Source: Lathyrus oleraceus
Taxonomy: Eukaryota; Streptophyta; Magnoliopsida; Fabales; Fabaceae
DNA length: 64,000 nucleotides
Assembly: GCF_024323335.1 (NCBI RefSeq)
Contig: NC_066581.1
Location: 432,964,136 to 433,028,135 of the forward strand
Direction of reading: 5' to 3'
Below, piece after piece: positions 1 through 11,504 of this stretch; within the stretch, counting starts at the first letter, position 1; each line of letters begins with the position of its first letter. Made by a program: the position numbers and the translations under genes. The notes under the pieces are model-generated. The model saw nothing but the letters and a program-made list of their open reading frames with translations, had not been told where the DNA came from and ran no database searches.

Positions 1-880
1 CAACTCAAGGATGAAGGTATAACAAGGGCATAATAAGAATCGAACTGCGTTAACTCATGGTTGACAGCTCACTACCCACTCATTGATGAGGTAAACAGGA
101 CATGCCAACTCAAAGTTGAAGGCAAGCTTCAAAAGATTGATAATAACACTGCTAGGGAAATCAAATTCCAACTCATTGATGATGGTGTAGATGAAGAATC
201 AGATCTAAAGATCATTGTGCAGACTTACAGTTGAATGCACACTACCAACTCATTGATGAGGTAGACAGAGAAATGCCGACTCAAAGTTGAAGGCAACCAC
301 CGATTCATTGACAAAGGTGTTTAAAAGAATTTAGAACATATTCTCCTGGAGATGTTTATCATTACCGACTCAAAGATGACGGTGGAAGGACAAAATGTAC
401 CTAACTCATAGATGAAGGTACTCCATCAACTCAAAGACGAAGATGGAATCAGAAGTTATCTGTGCAGACTCAAAGATGAAAGCACACTATCAGTTCAACA
501 AGGATCAAACATACCCTACTCATAGATGAAGGTACTCCATCAACTCGAAGACGAAGATGGAATCACAGAAAAATGTGCAAACTCAAAGATGAATGCATAT
601 TACCAGCTCAAAGTTGCAGGTACTTCACCAACTCAAAGACGAAGGTGGAATCAAAAGGAATCTGTGCTAAACTCAAAGACGAAAGCACGCTACCAGCTCA
701 AAGTTGCAGGTAGAACCATGGAACTTTCTGTGAGGATGTTATCAACTCATAGATGGAGATAGTAATTAATTTATCCGAGGGATAACAAAGGTTACCACTC
801 ATGGATGTAGGTAACTCAAGTTTGTAACGGGTACCAACTCAAAGATGAAGGTATAAAGGACTTGGACACAATATCTGTCA
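1..880 (-). repeat. E1 3' UTR tandem array of loop-constant hairpins
   Basis: Degenerate units, often 50-70 bp apart, share a core reading (plus strand) ACTCAAAGATGA or ACTCATTGATGA. Around the core the flanks pair, and the pairs differ between units: TGCC/GGCA (103-124), ACCG/CGGT (near 364), GTACC/GGTAC (near 398), TCCATC/GATGGA (422-448 and 536-562), TGTGC/GCACA (near 460), GTGCT/AGCAC (near 664), CTACC/GGTAG (near 690), GTTACC/GGTAAC (near 790). The array therefore holds a constant loop in changing stems. Tandem repeats in the Ogre 3' UTR are known to vary strongly between elements. The short open frame at 526-762 is a by-product of the repeats. Confidence 0.85.
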
Positions 881-2861
881 TGTCTGTTTTACTGAATGAG
901 AGTCACAAAGACTATATTGTTGCCTTCTTTTACTGGCAATTTCTGAGCTTTATCTGGAGACACGAGGATCAAACTAAGATAGAACTAGAATGAAACGGTC
1001 AAACAAGACTTCAACTGAAGAGGAATGAACTCATCAGGATTTACAACTGAAACAACCATCTTCCACGAGGCATAGATCTCTGTGGGGAACATGACCAATA
1101 AAAGGTATTTTGCTGCTTATGAGGATACTCTATATGGAGAGATTGACTCAACCCACAATATAAACAAGGAAACAAGGTGCATATGAATGCAAGCATGATA
1201 TGTCATAGATATGCATGAATATTTAGTAATGAATGCATGATGGACAGACAAAACTAGGAATAACTAAAAATGTTAACAGCTGCATAAGGACTTGCTGGAG
1301 ATTTGCACTGAGACTCGCTAGGGAGTAGTACAAAGACTTGTTGGGGAATTGGTACAAAAGCACCATATCCAGGTTTCTTTAAAAGTCTGTCTCTGCTGAG
1401 GATTCCGTAGAAGAATGGAGATGCCTTCTACTTCAAAAATGCAGGAGATTCCCTGTGGTTCTTGAATTTGTGAGGTATATGAGGATTGGACCTTTCTGAG
1501 GACTCCGCTGGGGATACAAGGTGTTATCCTCTGGAAATAAGATGATATTGTAAGAGAAGTCCTGCAATTCTTGAATTTGCTGATAATGCAGAAGGGATTA
1601 TTCTTCTGGAAGACTCCGCTGGGGATAAAGTCCGCTGGGGATAGATGGTATCTTTCCAGGGAATAAGAATATAGGGGAAATCTATCCTTGATTTTTTTTC
1701 TTTAATTATCATGGAGACTTTCTGTATCTGAAGACTCTGCAGGGGATTATGGTGTCTGATATCTGGTTACGAGATCTTTCCTCTAGGAGACTCTGCCGGG
1801 GAACAGTGATGTCTGACCTTTGAATATAAATGAGAATTCAGGAGAAATCCTGCAATTCTTGAATTTGCTTAAAATGCATAACACACTCTTCTTTTACTAC
1901 AAAACATTACTGAGGCGGAGACATATCCTTCTATTGAATGGATAGAGAACAACAGGAGATTCCCTGTAGTTTCTGAATATCAACTTTCTTCACTCGCTGA
2001 GGGATGGAGACCTCTGTATTACTCCTGCTCAGGGAAATCAAATCTTCCTTCTCATCCTCTACTGGGGACATTGCTGATCCCGCCTTAATAAATTACTGGG
2101 GAAATACCTGTAGTAATCCCATAGGCCAAATCTGTAACTTAAAACCTGGATCAAAGTCTTCATGATCAATTAACCGGGGAGTCTTCATGATCAATTAAAC
2201 TGGGGAGTCTTCATGATCAATTAACTGGGGAGTCTTCATGCCCCAAGTGAAGGGAAGAAACTTCTTGAAATATTTCTTGCATGATCTCTTGAGGAAAACT
2301 AGGAAGCATAGCTGGGGATATCCAGAATCACAACCTCTGCTGGAGAAATATTACTGCCAAGACACCTGTGGAGATTTTTTCATCATATACATATAAGGAT
2401 AGTAATATGAACATGTCTAGTTGGAATCACATGATTTCAGAATTACTGGGACCACATGTCTCAATCCTTTTATTGATGTCCACAAATCAAAATAAATAAT
2501 CTTTATATTTTTCAAAAAATGTTTTTAATTCAAAACTTTTGTTTCAAAACATATCTGTCAAAGTAAAAGAACTTTCGTAAATTGAAATGAAAATTAAGAG
2601 TGCCAAGAAATATAGAAAGGCTCAAATTGATTTGATAGGATGGTAATCAGCCAACAGCGTGATTCCATATATCTTTACAAATTGGAAAATGGTAATTTCG
2701 TGGAAAAAGGGTACGTTGAACTACAATGACATAATTCTCTCTTCCACTTTTGACCTGTATTGCAGCCTTGAGAAAGTTGGAGAACTGTTGAAAATATTCT
2801 GATACTTCAATGATCTTATCTCTGTTATGCAGTTACTTGCCTGAAATCCCTAACTTTTGCC
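881..2861 (-). other. E1 3' UTR, non-coding, with repeated primer-site-complementary motifs
   Basis: No credible coding frame. The plus strand repeats GACTC(C/T)GCTGGGGATA-like motifs at 1501-1520, 1612-1630, about 1731-1750 and 1789-1806, with shorter CTGGGGA cores at 2054, 2091, 2173-2240 and 2312. These match the E1 primer-binding-site strand, so the element's own RNA carries the complement. At 2160-2240 a short unit (tcttcatgatcaattaa plus ctggggag) is repeated three times. Confidence 0.7.
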
Positions 2862-3011
2862 TAGATTGCCCTTTCGGGTTTTCAATCTACCGGGATAATA
2901 TTCTCTTTGTTTTTTTATGTCTCTAATTTCTGCTTGGACCGCCCTTTCAGGTTTTCAGTCCACCGAGACGCTCATTTTTGCCTAAGCCGCCCTTTCGGGT
3001 TTTCAACTTAG
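2862..3011 (-). other. E1 pol-end hairpin trio capped by GAAA loops
   Basis: Three hairpins lie 20-170 bases after the integrase stop: 2862-2889 (stem TAGATTG/CAATCTA), 2936-2961 (GGACTG/CGGTCC in sense) and 2982-3011 (CTAAGTTG/CGGCTTAG in sense). All have the same interior in sense orientation: an AAAA bulge, then CCCGAAAGGG or CCTGAAAGGG, a short stem capped by GAAA. Outer stems differ but stay paired, and the non-Watson-Crick pairs are G.U on the RNA sense strand. Equivalent structures follow pol in E2 and E3. Confidence 0.8.
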
Positions 3012-3031
3012 CGAGTTGTTCTTTTCATTTT

Positions 3032-4553
3032 TTAGGCGAAGTATTTCTTGACTGCATCTGTATTCACGGGACGTGGAAGCTCTTCACCATCCATGGTTGT
3101 AAGAATTAAAGCACCGCCTGAGAAGGCTTTCTTGACAACATAGGGTCCTTCATAGTTAGGAGTCCACTTGCCCCTAGAATCATTGTGAAATAGTATCATC
3201 TTCTTGAGCACAAGGTCACCCTCTTTGAATTCTCTCGGCTTAACCTTCCTATCAAATGCCTGCTTCATTCTCTTTTGATATAACTGTCCATGGCACAAGG
3301 CAGTCATTCTTTTTTCTTCAATCAAATTCAACTGATCGTATCTGCTTTGACACCATTCAGCCTCTGACAACTGAGTTTCCATTAGTATCCTCATTGATGG
3401 AATTTCAACCTCTATCGGTAACACAACTTCCATACTGTATATAAGTGAAAATGGGGTTGCCCCAGTTGAAGTACGGACTGATGTTCTATATCCGTGTAGT
3501 GCAAAAGGCAGCATTTCATGCCAATCTTTGTAGGTAACAACCATCTTTTGAATGATCTTCTTGATATTCTTATTTGCAGCTTCAACTGCCCCATTCATCT
3601 TGGGACGGTAAGGAGAAGAGTTGTGATGCTCGATCCTGAAACTTTCACATAATTCATCCATCATTTTGTTGTTCAGATTGGAGCCATTGTCAGTGATGAT
3701 CTTGTTTGGAATGCCATATCGGCAAATGAGATTATTTTTGATGAATCTGACCACCACTTGCTTTGTCACCTTTGCATACGAAGCTGCTTCCACCCATTTG
3801 ATGAAGTAATCAATTGCCACGAGAATGAAACGGTGTCCGTTGGAAGCTTTGGGTTCAATCATACCGATCATGTCAATGCCCCACATTGAGAATGGCCAAG
3901 GAGCAGAAATCACATTCAAAAGGTTGGTGGTACATGAACCTTATCAGCGTAGATCTGACATTTGTGACACTTCTTTACAAATTTGCAGCAATCTGATTCC
4001 ATGGTCAACCAGTAGTAACCAGCTCTCAACATCTTTCTTGACATAGAGTGGCCGTTTGCATGAGTACCAAAGGACCCTTCGTGAACTTCTTTCATCAACA
4101 TTTCTGCTTCCTTTTTGTCAACACATCTGAGTAAGACCATGTCATAATTCCTCTTATAGAGCACATTCTGATTAAGGAAGAAACTGCCTGACAATCTTCT
4201 CAAAGTCTTTTTATCTTTTTCTGTTGCTCCAAGAGGATACTCCTGAGTCTGAAGGAAATGCTTGATATCGTGGTACCATGGTTTATCATCAAAACTGGCC
4301 TCAGCTGTAAACACATGTGTTGGTCTATCAAGTCGCTTGATCACAATTCTGGGTACTTCGTTTGGAAAACCCACTTGATACATTGAAGACAACGTAGCTA
4401 GAGCATCCGCCATATGATTCTCATCCTGAGGAATGTGATGCAATTCAACCTTGGTGAAGAAAGTCAACAATCTTCTTGCATAGTCTTTGTATGGGATCAA
4501 GCCAGGGTGGCGTGTTTCCCATTCTCCTTTGATCTGATTGATAACTAACGCTG
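3032..4553 (-). pseudogene. E1 integrase region of pol, two frameshifts
   Basis: Downstream part of pol: end of the archaeal-type RNase H, zinc-binding N-terminus (HANGHSMSRKM followed by CHKC) and integrase core with first Asp in WGIDMIG, second Asp in ITDNG and Glu in GAVEAAN, the D,D,E triad. The C-terminal part (KWTPNYEGPYVV) ends at 3032. Two single-base changes break the frame. An extra base in a run of A (sense) near 4570 moves the reading from RNase H to this frame. One base is lost near 3917, just after VHVPP, so the core is read in the next frame from 3919. Apart from these the sequence is well kept, which suggests recent decay. It would have been made as part of the Gag-Pol polyprotein and acted in the nucleus. 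Confidence 0.88.
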
Positions 4554-6492
4554 AGTCACCATAAACAGTAAGATTTTTTTGATGCGGAGGTCAATGGCTT
4601 CTTCAAGACCCATGATACAGGCTTCATATTCAGCAATGTTGTTTGTACATTCAAAGCAAATTCTTGCCGTGAAAGGAATATGAGAACCTTCTGGAGTGAT
4701 AATGACTGCACCTACTCCATGTCCATAAACGTTGGAAGCTCCATCAAATACTAAACCCCATTGAGAATCTGGTTCAGGTCCTTCTTCAGGAAGTGGGTCT
4801 TCACAATCTCTGGATTTTAGGAACATGACATCTTCATCAGGAAACTCATCCTCATTATCATTGTGATCTTCAACGGGTTGGTGAGCAAGGTACTCGGCTA
4901 ACACACTGCTCTTGATAGCTTTCTGGGTATGATACTCAATGTCGTATTCTGATAACAGCATCTGCCATCTTGCAATCTTACCAGTGAGTGCAGGCTTCTC
5001 AAAAATGTACTTGATTGGATCCATTTTGGATATCAACCAAGTGGTGTGACTTAACATATACTGCCTCAATCTCTTAGCAGCCCAAGCCAATGCACAACAT
5101 GTCTTCTCGAGTAAGGAGTATCGTGATTCACAGTCAGTAAATTTCTTGCTTAAGTAGTAAATGGCATGCTCTTTCTTTCCAGTTTCGTCTTGTTGACCCA
5201 GAATATAGCCCATAGAATTCTCAAGCACTGTCAAATACATAACCAACGGTCTTCCAGCAACAGGTGGTAACAAGATAGGAGGCTCCATGAGGTACTCTTT
5301 GATACTGTCAAATGCTTTCTGACAATCCTCTGTCCAAACACAATTCTGACTCTTTCTCAGCAATTTGAAGATAGGTTCACAAGTGGCAGTCATGTGAGAA
5401 ATAAACCGGGATATGTAATTCAATCGTCCTAGAAAACCTCTCACTTGCCTTTCTGTTTTTGGTGCGGGCATCTCTTGGATAGCTTTTACTTTATCTGGAT
5501 CAACTTCAATGCCTTTTTGGCTGACAATGAAGCCCAAGAGTTTACCTGACCTGACGCCAAATGTGCATTTGTTCGGATTGAGGCGAAGACGGAACTTCCT
5601 CAATCGTTGAAACAGCTTCAACAGATCTACTAAGTGACCTTCTTCTGAACGAGACTTCGCGATCATGTCATCCACATAAACCTCAATCTCTTTGTGCATC
5701 ATGTCGTGAAAGAGCGTTGTCATGGCTCGCTGGTAAGTAGCACCTGCGTTCTTCAACCCAAACGGCATCACTTGATAACAGAATGTTCCCCATGGTGTTA
5801 TGAATGTAGTTTTTTCCATGTCTTCGGGAGCCATTTTGATCTGGTTATACCCGGAGAATCCGTCCATGAAGGAGAATATGTCAAACTTTGCTGTATTGTC
5901 TACCAACATGTCAATGTGAGGCAGGGGGAAATCATCCTTTGGGCTTGCTCTATTTAAGTCACGATAGTCGACACACATTCGTACCTTCCCGTCCTTCTTA
6001 GGAACTGGCACAATATTTGCTATCCACTCTGGATACACTGAAGTGGCAAGAAAACCAGCATCTATTTGCTTCAGAACTTCTTCTTTAATCTTGACGGCCA
6101 TATCTGGATGTGTTCTTCTTAATTTCTGTTTGACCGGTGGACATTCTGGCTTCAAAGGTAGCTTGTGCTCTACGATGTCAGTGTCGAGACCAGGCATATC
6201 TTGATAAGACCAAGCAAACACATCTACATACTCTTTCAACAGGCTGATCAATTGCTCCTTGACCTGTGGGGATAACAATGCTCCAATTTTGACTTCTTTC
6301 ACATTTTCTTCTGAACCCAAGTTGACTGTTTCCAAAGGCTCCTTGTATGGCTGAATAGTGTCTTCTTCATTTTCAAGCTGGCGGGCGACCTCTTCTGGAA
6401 TCTCATCCCACTCTTCCTCTTCAGCTTCGAATACAGAATGTTCAAAGTTGGGAGAGGGCATGATGTCATTGTGTTCAACGGGTTTAAGTAAC
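4545..6492 (-). CDS. E1 pol: reverse transcriptase, RNase H and archaeal-type RNase H
   Basis: Open frame from the predicted splice acceptor (exon starts 6492) to 4545. Numbering from the Met at 6500: an acidic linker (1-90), the RT fingers and palm with VPVPKKDGK and FMDGFSGY (about 165-218), MPFGLKNAGATYQRAM (245-260) and the catalytic YVDD (275-278). A retroviral-type RNase H follows (YLSKKFTDCESRY region), then a second RNase H of archaeal type starting at WGLVFDGAS with NNIAEYEA. The double RNase H is a Tat-lineage trait. The role is copying element RNA to DNA in the cytoplasmic particle. No ATG is needed at 6500, because in-frame splicing of the intron at 6493-6734 would join this to gag-pro. 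The frame shifts near 4570. Confidence 0.9.
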
Positions 6493-6734
6493 CTGTACAA
6501 ACAATTGTTTTTAGAGGACTGACCATGACATGCAAAAATGTGTTCTTTTTAAGGTTTTTTTGTGTTACCATTTTCCGAAAAAGCTGAAAAGATAAAAGGA
6601 CACAAGTGTATAGGAACACAAAAGATCTTTTTCATGGATAGTACGTTTTTGACAAAAGTGCCCATTTTACAAAATTAATGCTTCGCACTTTGGGCTAAAG
6701 CGGAAGATTTTTGAAAACTGAAAAGCTTAATTAC
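6493..6734 (-). other. E1 pro-RT intron (predicted, 242 bp)
   Basis: The gag-pro frame ends in a stop whose bases lie inside a donor, CAAA followed by GTAATT (intron starts 6734). The acceptor TTTGTACAG ends at 6493. Joining the two restores one open frame running into LLKPVEH. Equivalent introns in E2, E3 and E7 also rejoin the frames. Partial splicing of an intron at this place is known for pea Ogre. The intron itself has stops in all useful frames. Confidence 0.8.
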
Positions 6735-7564
6735 TTTGATATGTGGACACAATGTAGGATGTCAACTGCGGTCCAGTTCTTCATAACTACTCCAGCCGCC
6801 ATTCTGTCTTTCCCTCGAAGAGCTTTTATCTCTTTTTGTAATTCCGCAAACTGATCCTGGAATTCATCCATTCTATCATTGAGACCAGGATCCTCACTTG
6901 GGGTAGGGTCGTGATAGATAGGTTCTCCTAGGTGAGGAGTATAGTGAACAACGGGAGGCACATTAGTGAAGACAGGAGCATTTGGTGGAACGAACTCTTG
7001 TTGATATCTATCTTGATTAAGATCCCTGGGTATTTCCCAAGGACGGGATGCTGTGATGGTAACAGAAGTGACTGGGACAGCGTTGATTTCTGAAGCGATG
7101 ACTGTAGTGACGGGTGCTGCTATTGTCTGATTCTGAATTTGAGGTTGATTCTGTGCCGAAGTCTGTCCTGAATTATGAACTTGAGCCCTAGCCTGGGCTT
7201 CCTCTGCTTGTAGACGGGCGGTTACCATTTGGTTGCGCATCTCTGCTGCCTGTGCTTGCGCCTGGATCTGTGCATCTTGTGCTTCGGCAACCTGAGCTTG
7301 TGCTGTTTGAAGTTGAGCAGCTTGGGCTGCTTGGTTTGCTATCAATGTCTCGACCATAGCAGAAAGGCGGTCAACCTGAGCTTTCAATTCTCGGTTCTCA
7401 TTATCTGTTATCTCCATTCTTCTTTTGTAGTTGGCTCTTGTGTTGTAATTATGCGTCAGCTTGAAATGGATCTGCTGGCGGGAAGCAACTGTTAGAAGAC
7501 TGGACCAAGACAGACAACCCGTATGCACGTGATGCATGGATATGCAAAATGAATGATTTTCCAA
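6731..7564 (-). pseudogene. E1 gag-pro remnant with internal deletion
   Basis: A 277-residue frame; the likely start is the Met at 7417, after which reads a heptad-rich Gln/Ala coiled coil (QAAQAAQLQTAQ region) and a Pro/Val-rich linker. Near 6805 the frame jumps from a typical gag N-terminal region (ending KALRGKD) straight to the last residues of the gag-pro frame (NWTAVDI, compare NWEAVEI in E7). Lost are the capsid part, the CxxH zinc-knuckle-like motif and the whole protease. The deletion keeps the frame, so a fused protein remains possible, but it could not form or mature a particle without help from another element. Confidence 0.8.
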
Positions 7565-7653
7565 GGAACTCTAAGTGAAGGAAAAGATAGAATTGCAAAC
7601 ATTTTTGATAACAAAACAAAGTTATCAACCCAAAATACAACCAAGAAAACCAT

Positions 7654-9156
7654 TTAAGGACATGTGTCATCAGGACGAGCATAAACAAGTAGGAGTTGTC
7701 CTTCAAGTCTCTCAATTCTTTCTTCATAGGCCTTCTGCATAAAAGCTTTCTCCTTCACCAAACTGTCTACAAGACCTTTCCATGCACCTGAGGACTGTGG
7801 AATCTGGGAGTAATCTGTTGTGCCTGAGGAAAATAAATCCTCTTGCACCCTTGGACGTTTACCTGCACGATCTTCTCCACTCTGCTCCTTTAACTGTCTC
7901 TGAAGTTCTTCATTTTCCATTTCGAGCACCTGGGCCTTATCCTTCCAAGCGTCTCTCTCTTTCTTGACCCTCTCCAAGGTGGCTTGGAGTTCTTCTTTGT
8001 CATCTAGCGGAAGGTAGGGGGTCTTCAACGGAGCGGGTTTAATAGGATCATGATGTGGGTATGGCATTTTCAACTGTATAGCTCTGGCTCTGATCCACTG
8101 GAGGTACGGCTCATAGGAGGTACAATCTTTCTTACCCAATTCAAGTCTCCCTTTGCGACAAACACGATGCCAAGCTCTTACTACTCTCTCTTTCATGGTA
8201 GGGTCCTCCTCGTTATCCCTCAAGAAAATACCTTCTAAAAGAATGTTAGGAGGCTTGTCCTTCATAGGGTAACCGAGTTGTCTCCTAGCAAGTACTGGAT
8301 TATAAGAAATGATTCCCTTTGTGCCCATGAGGGGCACATTGGGGAACTCCCCGCAACTATCAATGATCTTCACATCGTCTAAAACTCTACTATACCATGC
8401 AATATCTGACTGGGTAAGAGACATAATCCTCTGTGACCACTGAAGTCCTGACTTGCGATCCCAAAAAGTAGCTGACTTAGGAAGATGAGAGACAAACCAT
8501 TTGTAGAGTAACGGTATACAGCAGACTATGGTTCCTCCTCCTTTCAAAGTACGGTAATGGATGGAATGATAGGTGTCTCCGAGCAAAGTTGGAACAGGAT
8601 TACCACTTAGGAAGATGCGTATAGCATATGAATCCACAAAACCTTCAATATTAGGAAATAGTAACAAACCGTAGATCAACAAGGCGAACAGATGCTCCAC
8701 AATAATATCACAACCTTGACTGGCAAAATAAGAAACCTTCCCCATTAAGAACTTGGCAGTGAAACCTGGAAGTCCTCCTTTGGTGGTGAAGTTATTCTTG
8801 AATTCTGACTTCTTCATGTACAACACTTTTGCAAGAGAACTGTGCTCGGGTAACTTTTCTGAACCAGAGAAAGGTACTGTATCGGCAACTGAGATGTGAA
8901 GCAACTGGGCATACTCTTCCAATGTAGGCATGAGTTGATAGTCTGGGAATGTGAAACAGTGATAGACTGGATCATAGAACTGTACTAATGTCTGCAATAA
9001 CCCTTCTTTCATCCTAAGTGTCAATAAAGATATAAGTGCCCCATATCTGTCTCTGAAATCAATAGGATCTGCGATCGAAGAAACCAGTTTCTTTAGTTCA
9101 TCTATCTTTGGATTGATGAGATTGTACTTTTTCACACTTCTCCGTCCAAAATCCAT
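7654..9156 (-). CDS. Ogre ORF1 protein, intact
   Basis: Intact frame of about 500 residues upstream of gag. The frame is open to 9273, but I prefer the Met at 9156 (MDFGRRSVKKY) because the preceding residues look like leader read-through. The N-terminal two thirds resemble the plant mobile-domain type of protein (FPDYQLMPTLEEYAQLL near residues 90-106, counted from this Met). The C-terminal third has a charged coiled coil (LERVKKERDAWKDKAQ) and a Lys/Arg patch (GKRPRV) that could be a nuclear signal. ORF1 of unknown function is typical of Ogre. That it stays open while gag-pro is deleted suggests young age, or use in trans. E2 has no counterpart. Confidence 0.85.
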   Translation of the reverse strand: MDFGRRSVKKYNLINPKIDELKKLVSSIADPIDFRDRYGALISLLTLRMKEGLLQTLVQFYDPVYHCFTFPDYQLMPTLEEYAQLLHISVADTVPFSGSEKLPEHSSLAKVLYMKKSEFKNNFTTKGGLPGFTAKFLMGKVSYFASQGCDIIVEHLFALLIYGLLLFPNIEGFVDSYAIRIFLSGNPVPTLLGDTYHSIHYRTLKGGGTIVCCIPLLYKWFVSHLPKSATFWDRKSGLQWSQRIMSLTQSDIAWYSRVLDDVKIIDSCGEFPNVPLMGTKGIISYNPVLARRQLGYPMKDKPPNILLEGIFLRDNEEDPTMKERVVRAWHRVCRKGRLELGKKDCTSYEPYLQWIRARAIQLKMPYPHHDPIKPAPLKTPYLPLDDKEELQATLERVKKERDAWKDKAQVLEMENEELQRQLKEQSGEDRAGKRPRVQEDLFSSGTTDYSQIPQSSGAWKGLVDSLVKEKAFMQKAYEERIERLEGQLLLVYARPDDTCP

Positions 9157-9860
9157 GTTTCCTGCAATATTTGCAATCCTCACTTTAAGTTCCTTGGAAA
9201 AAGGTTGAAATGATGGGAATGAATGCATGTCATGCATGAATGCAACAAACACAAACATGGTCAAACAATACAAGGCTCAAAGTTCATCACCAGCATGGAG
9301 TTTAGGACAAAGCCCCAAGATAAGTTCTAAGGTTCACCTGCCAAACGGGTTCTAAAAGTTCCCAAGGTTATGGATCCTTCTTCGGATAATACCGGGTTAA
9401 GCAACTGCTCGCTTTCCAATATTATTCTCAAAAGAATCTCGCTTGAGTGTGATATCGCGTATCAACCAAACCAGACTTTTGGTCCGCAGTGGTCACCGCA
9501 TCACATCCTAAGTAAGGCCAAGATGGGGTAAAGGTAAACTAAGGTCCTTGGCTTCACGGGCCCGTCGAAAGCAACAATGCCTCACAAATGACTTGTTTAG
9601 CACTATCACCCTCAAAGAAGCCTCCACCAAGCGGACAAAGGCTCAAGTCAACTCGGTAAGGATTGTCTCCTATCAAGTCAACCTGAATTATCATCCATCC
9701 TATCTCAAATGTGCCCCAAATCCGGGTATAGGATTTATCACAAGTATCCCCCAAAACCCAAAATAACAAACATTACAAACAATACAATTTAGCAAATATT
9801 CACAAAGCAAACATATAAACAAGCAAAGATAGGCTAAACCCTCAAATAAGTTTAATCTTG
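9157..9860 (-). other. E1 5' leader
   Basis: Untranslated leader between the primer site and ORF1. Blocks such as ATATTCTCAAAAGA and the TATCGCGTA region (9400-9470, plus strand) are also found in the E2 leader near 25320-25400, so they are kept between divergent families and may belong to the packaging or translation signals. The small open frames here look like chance. Confidence 0.6.
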
Positions 9861-9881
9861 TTATCCCCAGCAGAGTCGCCA
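9861..9881 (-). promoter_or_regulatory. E1 primer-binding site
   Basis: Minus strand TGGCGACTCTGCTGGGGA followed by TAA, three bases from the LTR end at 9885. It starts with TGG, the complement of a tRNA CCA end. E2 has the identical 18-base core at 25835-25852. Ogre is reported to use a tRNA-Arg primer; I could not check the match. Confidence 0.88.
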
Positions 9882-10789
9882 TTCTGTCGCGGCGGGATTT
9901 TTCACGAGATTAAGTATTGATTGAACTTAACCCGTTTGAAAAATATTTTAAATGCAAGAGTCGCCACCGTCTTTTATTTTATCCAAAAAGAGGAAGGGAA
10001 AAATAACGATAAATCCCTTTAGAGTTACGGGTTCGGGGGTTGGTTATGCAAAGGGAAGGTATTAGCACCCTCTACATCTATGGTACTCCACAGGAACCTT
10101 TTTGCTTATGTTTATGTGAATGCTTTGCTTTTTTCGCTTTGATCGTTTGATTGGGGAGATGAGAAAAGAACTTGATTTTTATTGTTTTTGGACTCGATAA
10201 AGTCGTAGACTTCATGCCTACGTATCTCCAAGGCGCAATGGAGAAATCAGAATCCACGTAGTTCTCCCAAAAGAAAAGGGGAAAGTCTGTTTTGTTGATT
10301 TTAGATTTGAACGAGCCTAAACCCTAAAGAAATAAATAAATGGGCTCATTACAGGAAAGCCCAAGAGTAAGCTTATTTATGTGTGAAAAGGGTTTCTTAA
10401 ACGGCGACCGTTGGAATCGCATCGGGTTTCTCTTTTTTTGGATTTTTCGATTTTTTAACATAAAACGTGAACAATACGATTAAACACACAATACAGAAAA
10501 TAAAAAATGCGAGAAAGTAAATTATTACAACACAGTTAGCTATGAATAGTTAGTATTACGAATAGTTAGTGGAGTTTAATCGAGCTGAAACTGAAACGAA
10601 ACGGTTAGTAACAACATAAACAAATATAAAAAACAATATAAACATTTACTTTAGACAAAATAAACATTTGATATAAATAAACATTTAATTAAAATAAATA
10701 TTTAAACAAATAATTAATGTAACTAACATTTAATTAAAACATATATGCAAAATAATAATAAAAGATAAACAATATTTAGTAAACAAAAG

Positions 10790-10791
<2 letters not shown>

Positions 10792-10863
<72 letters not shown>
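10792..10863. repeat. TA microsatellite 1
   Basis: About 70 bp of uninterrupted TA inside the E1 LTR. Length here is prone to assembly error. Confidence 0.97.
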
Positions 10864-10870
<7 letters not shown>

Positions 10871-10956
10871 TTATTTATTTATTTTTAGACAATAAATAAA
10901 TAGTAGACAAAAATAATATATATGTACATTTAGACAAATAATATATAATAGACAAA

Positions 10957-10960
<4 letters not shown>

Positions 10961-11043
<83 letters not shown>
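10961..11043. repeat. TA microsatellite 2
   Basis: About 80 bp of uninterrupted TA, 100 bp from the first run. A frame across it that reads as Tyr-Ile repeats is an artefact. Confidence 0.97.
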
Positions 11044-11047
<4 letters not shown>

Positions 11048-11504
11048 TAAATAATATATTAAAACACATGTCGGCAAGCCGGAACTTTGCCGATTTCAGA
11101 GATAAGTGAAGAATATTACCTTGTGTGAAGAGGATGAACTTCTGATCGTCCAAATGATCGACCGAAAGCTGGAAACCGTCACCGACGCAGTGCTGGCTGC
11201 CTTCGTGAGTACCTGACTTCAACGTCGCTTTTGATCGGTGAAACGACGCCGGAATGAAATGAACCTTGGATATTTGTGACCTGGACTCAACGAACTTCAA
11301 AGATATGAAATCGGTTTTGTGTTTCGGTGAATAATCGGGACGATTTTGGGTTACCGAAAATGAAGAACAAGTGAAATACGGTAATGCTTTTGGAAAAATA
11401 TTTCTTTTCAATTCTCTGTTTCTCTCACCACACGTTTTTTCCTTACTGATCCACCTTTTTTTTCTTTTTCTTACTAACCACATCTATATATATATATATA
11501 TATA

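Noticed and set aside
526..762. A 78-codon frame
   Set aside because: It reads the hairpin repeats of the E1 3' UTR.
9861..9881. A tRNA gene or tRNA fragment
   Set aside because: Only the 3'-end complement is present; it is the retrotransposon primer site, and no cloverleaf surrounds it.
10871..11077. A 68-codon frame rich in Tyr-Ile
   Set aside because: It is the TA microsatellite translated.
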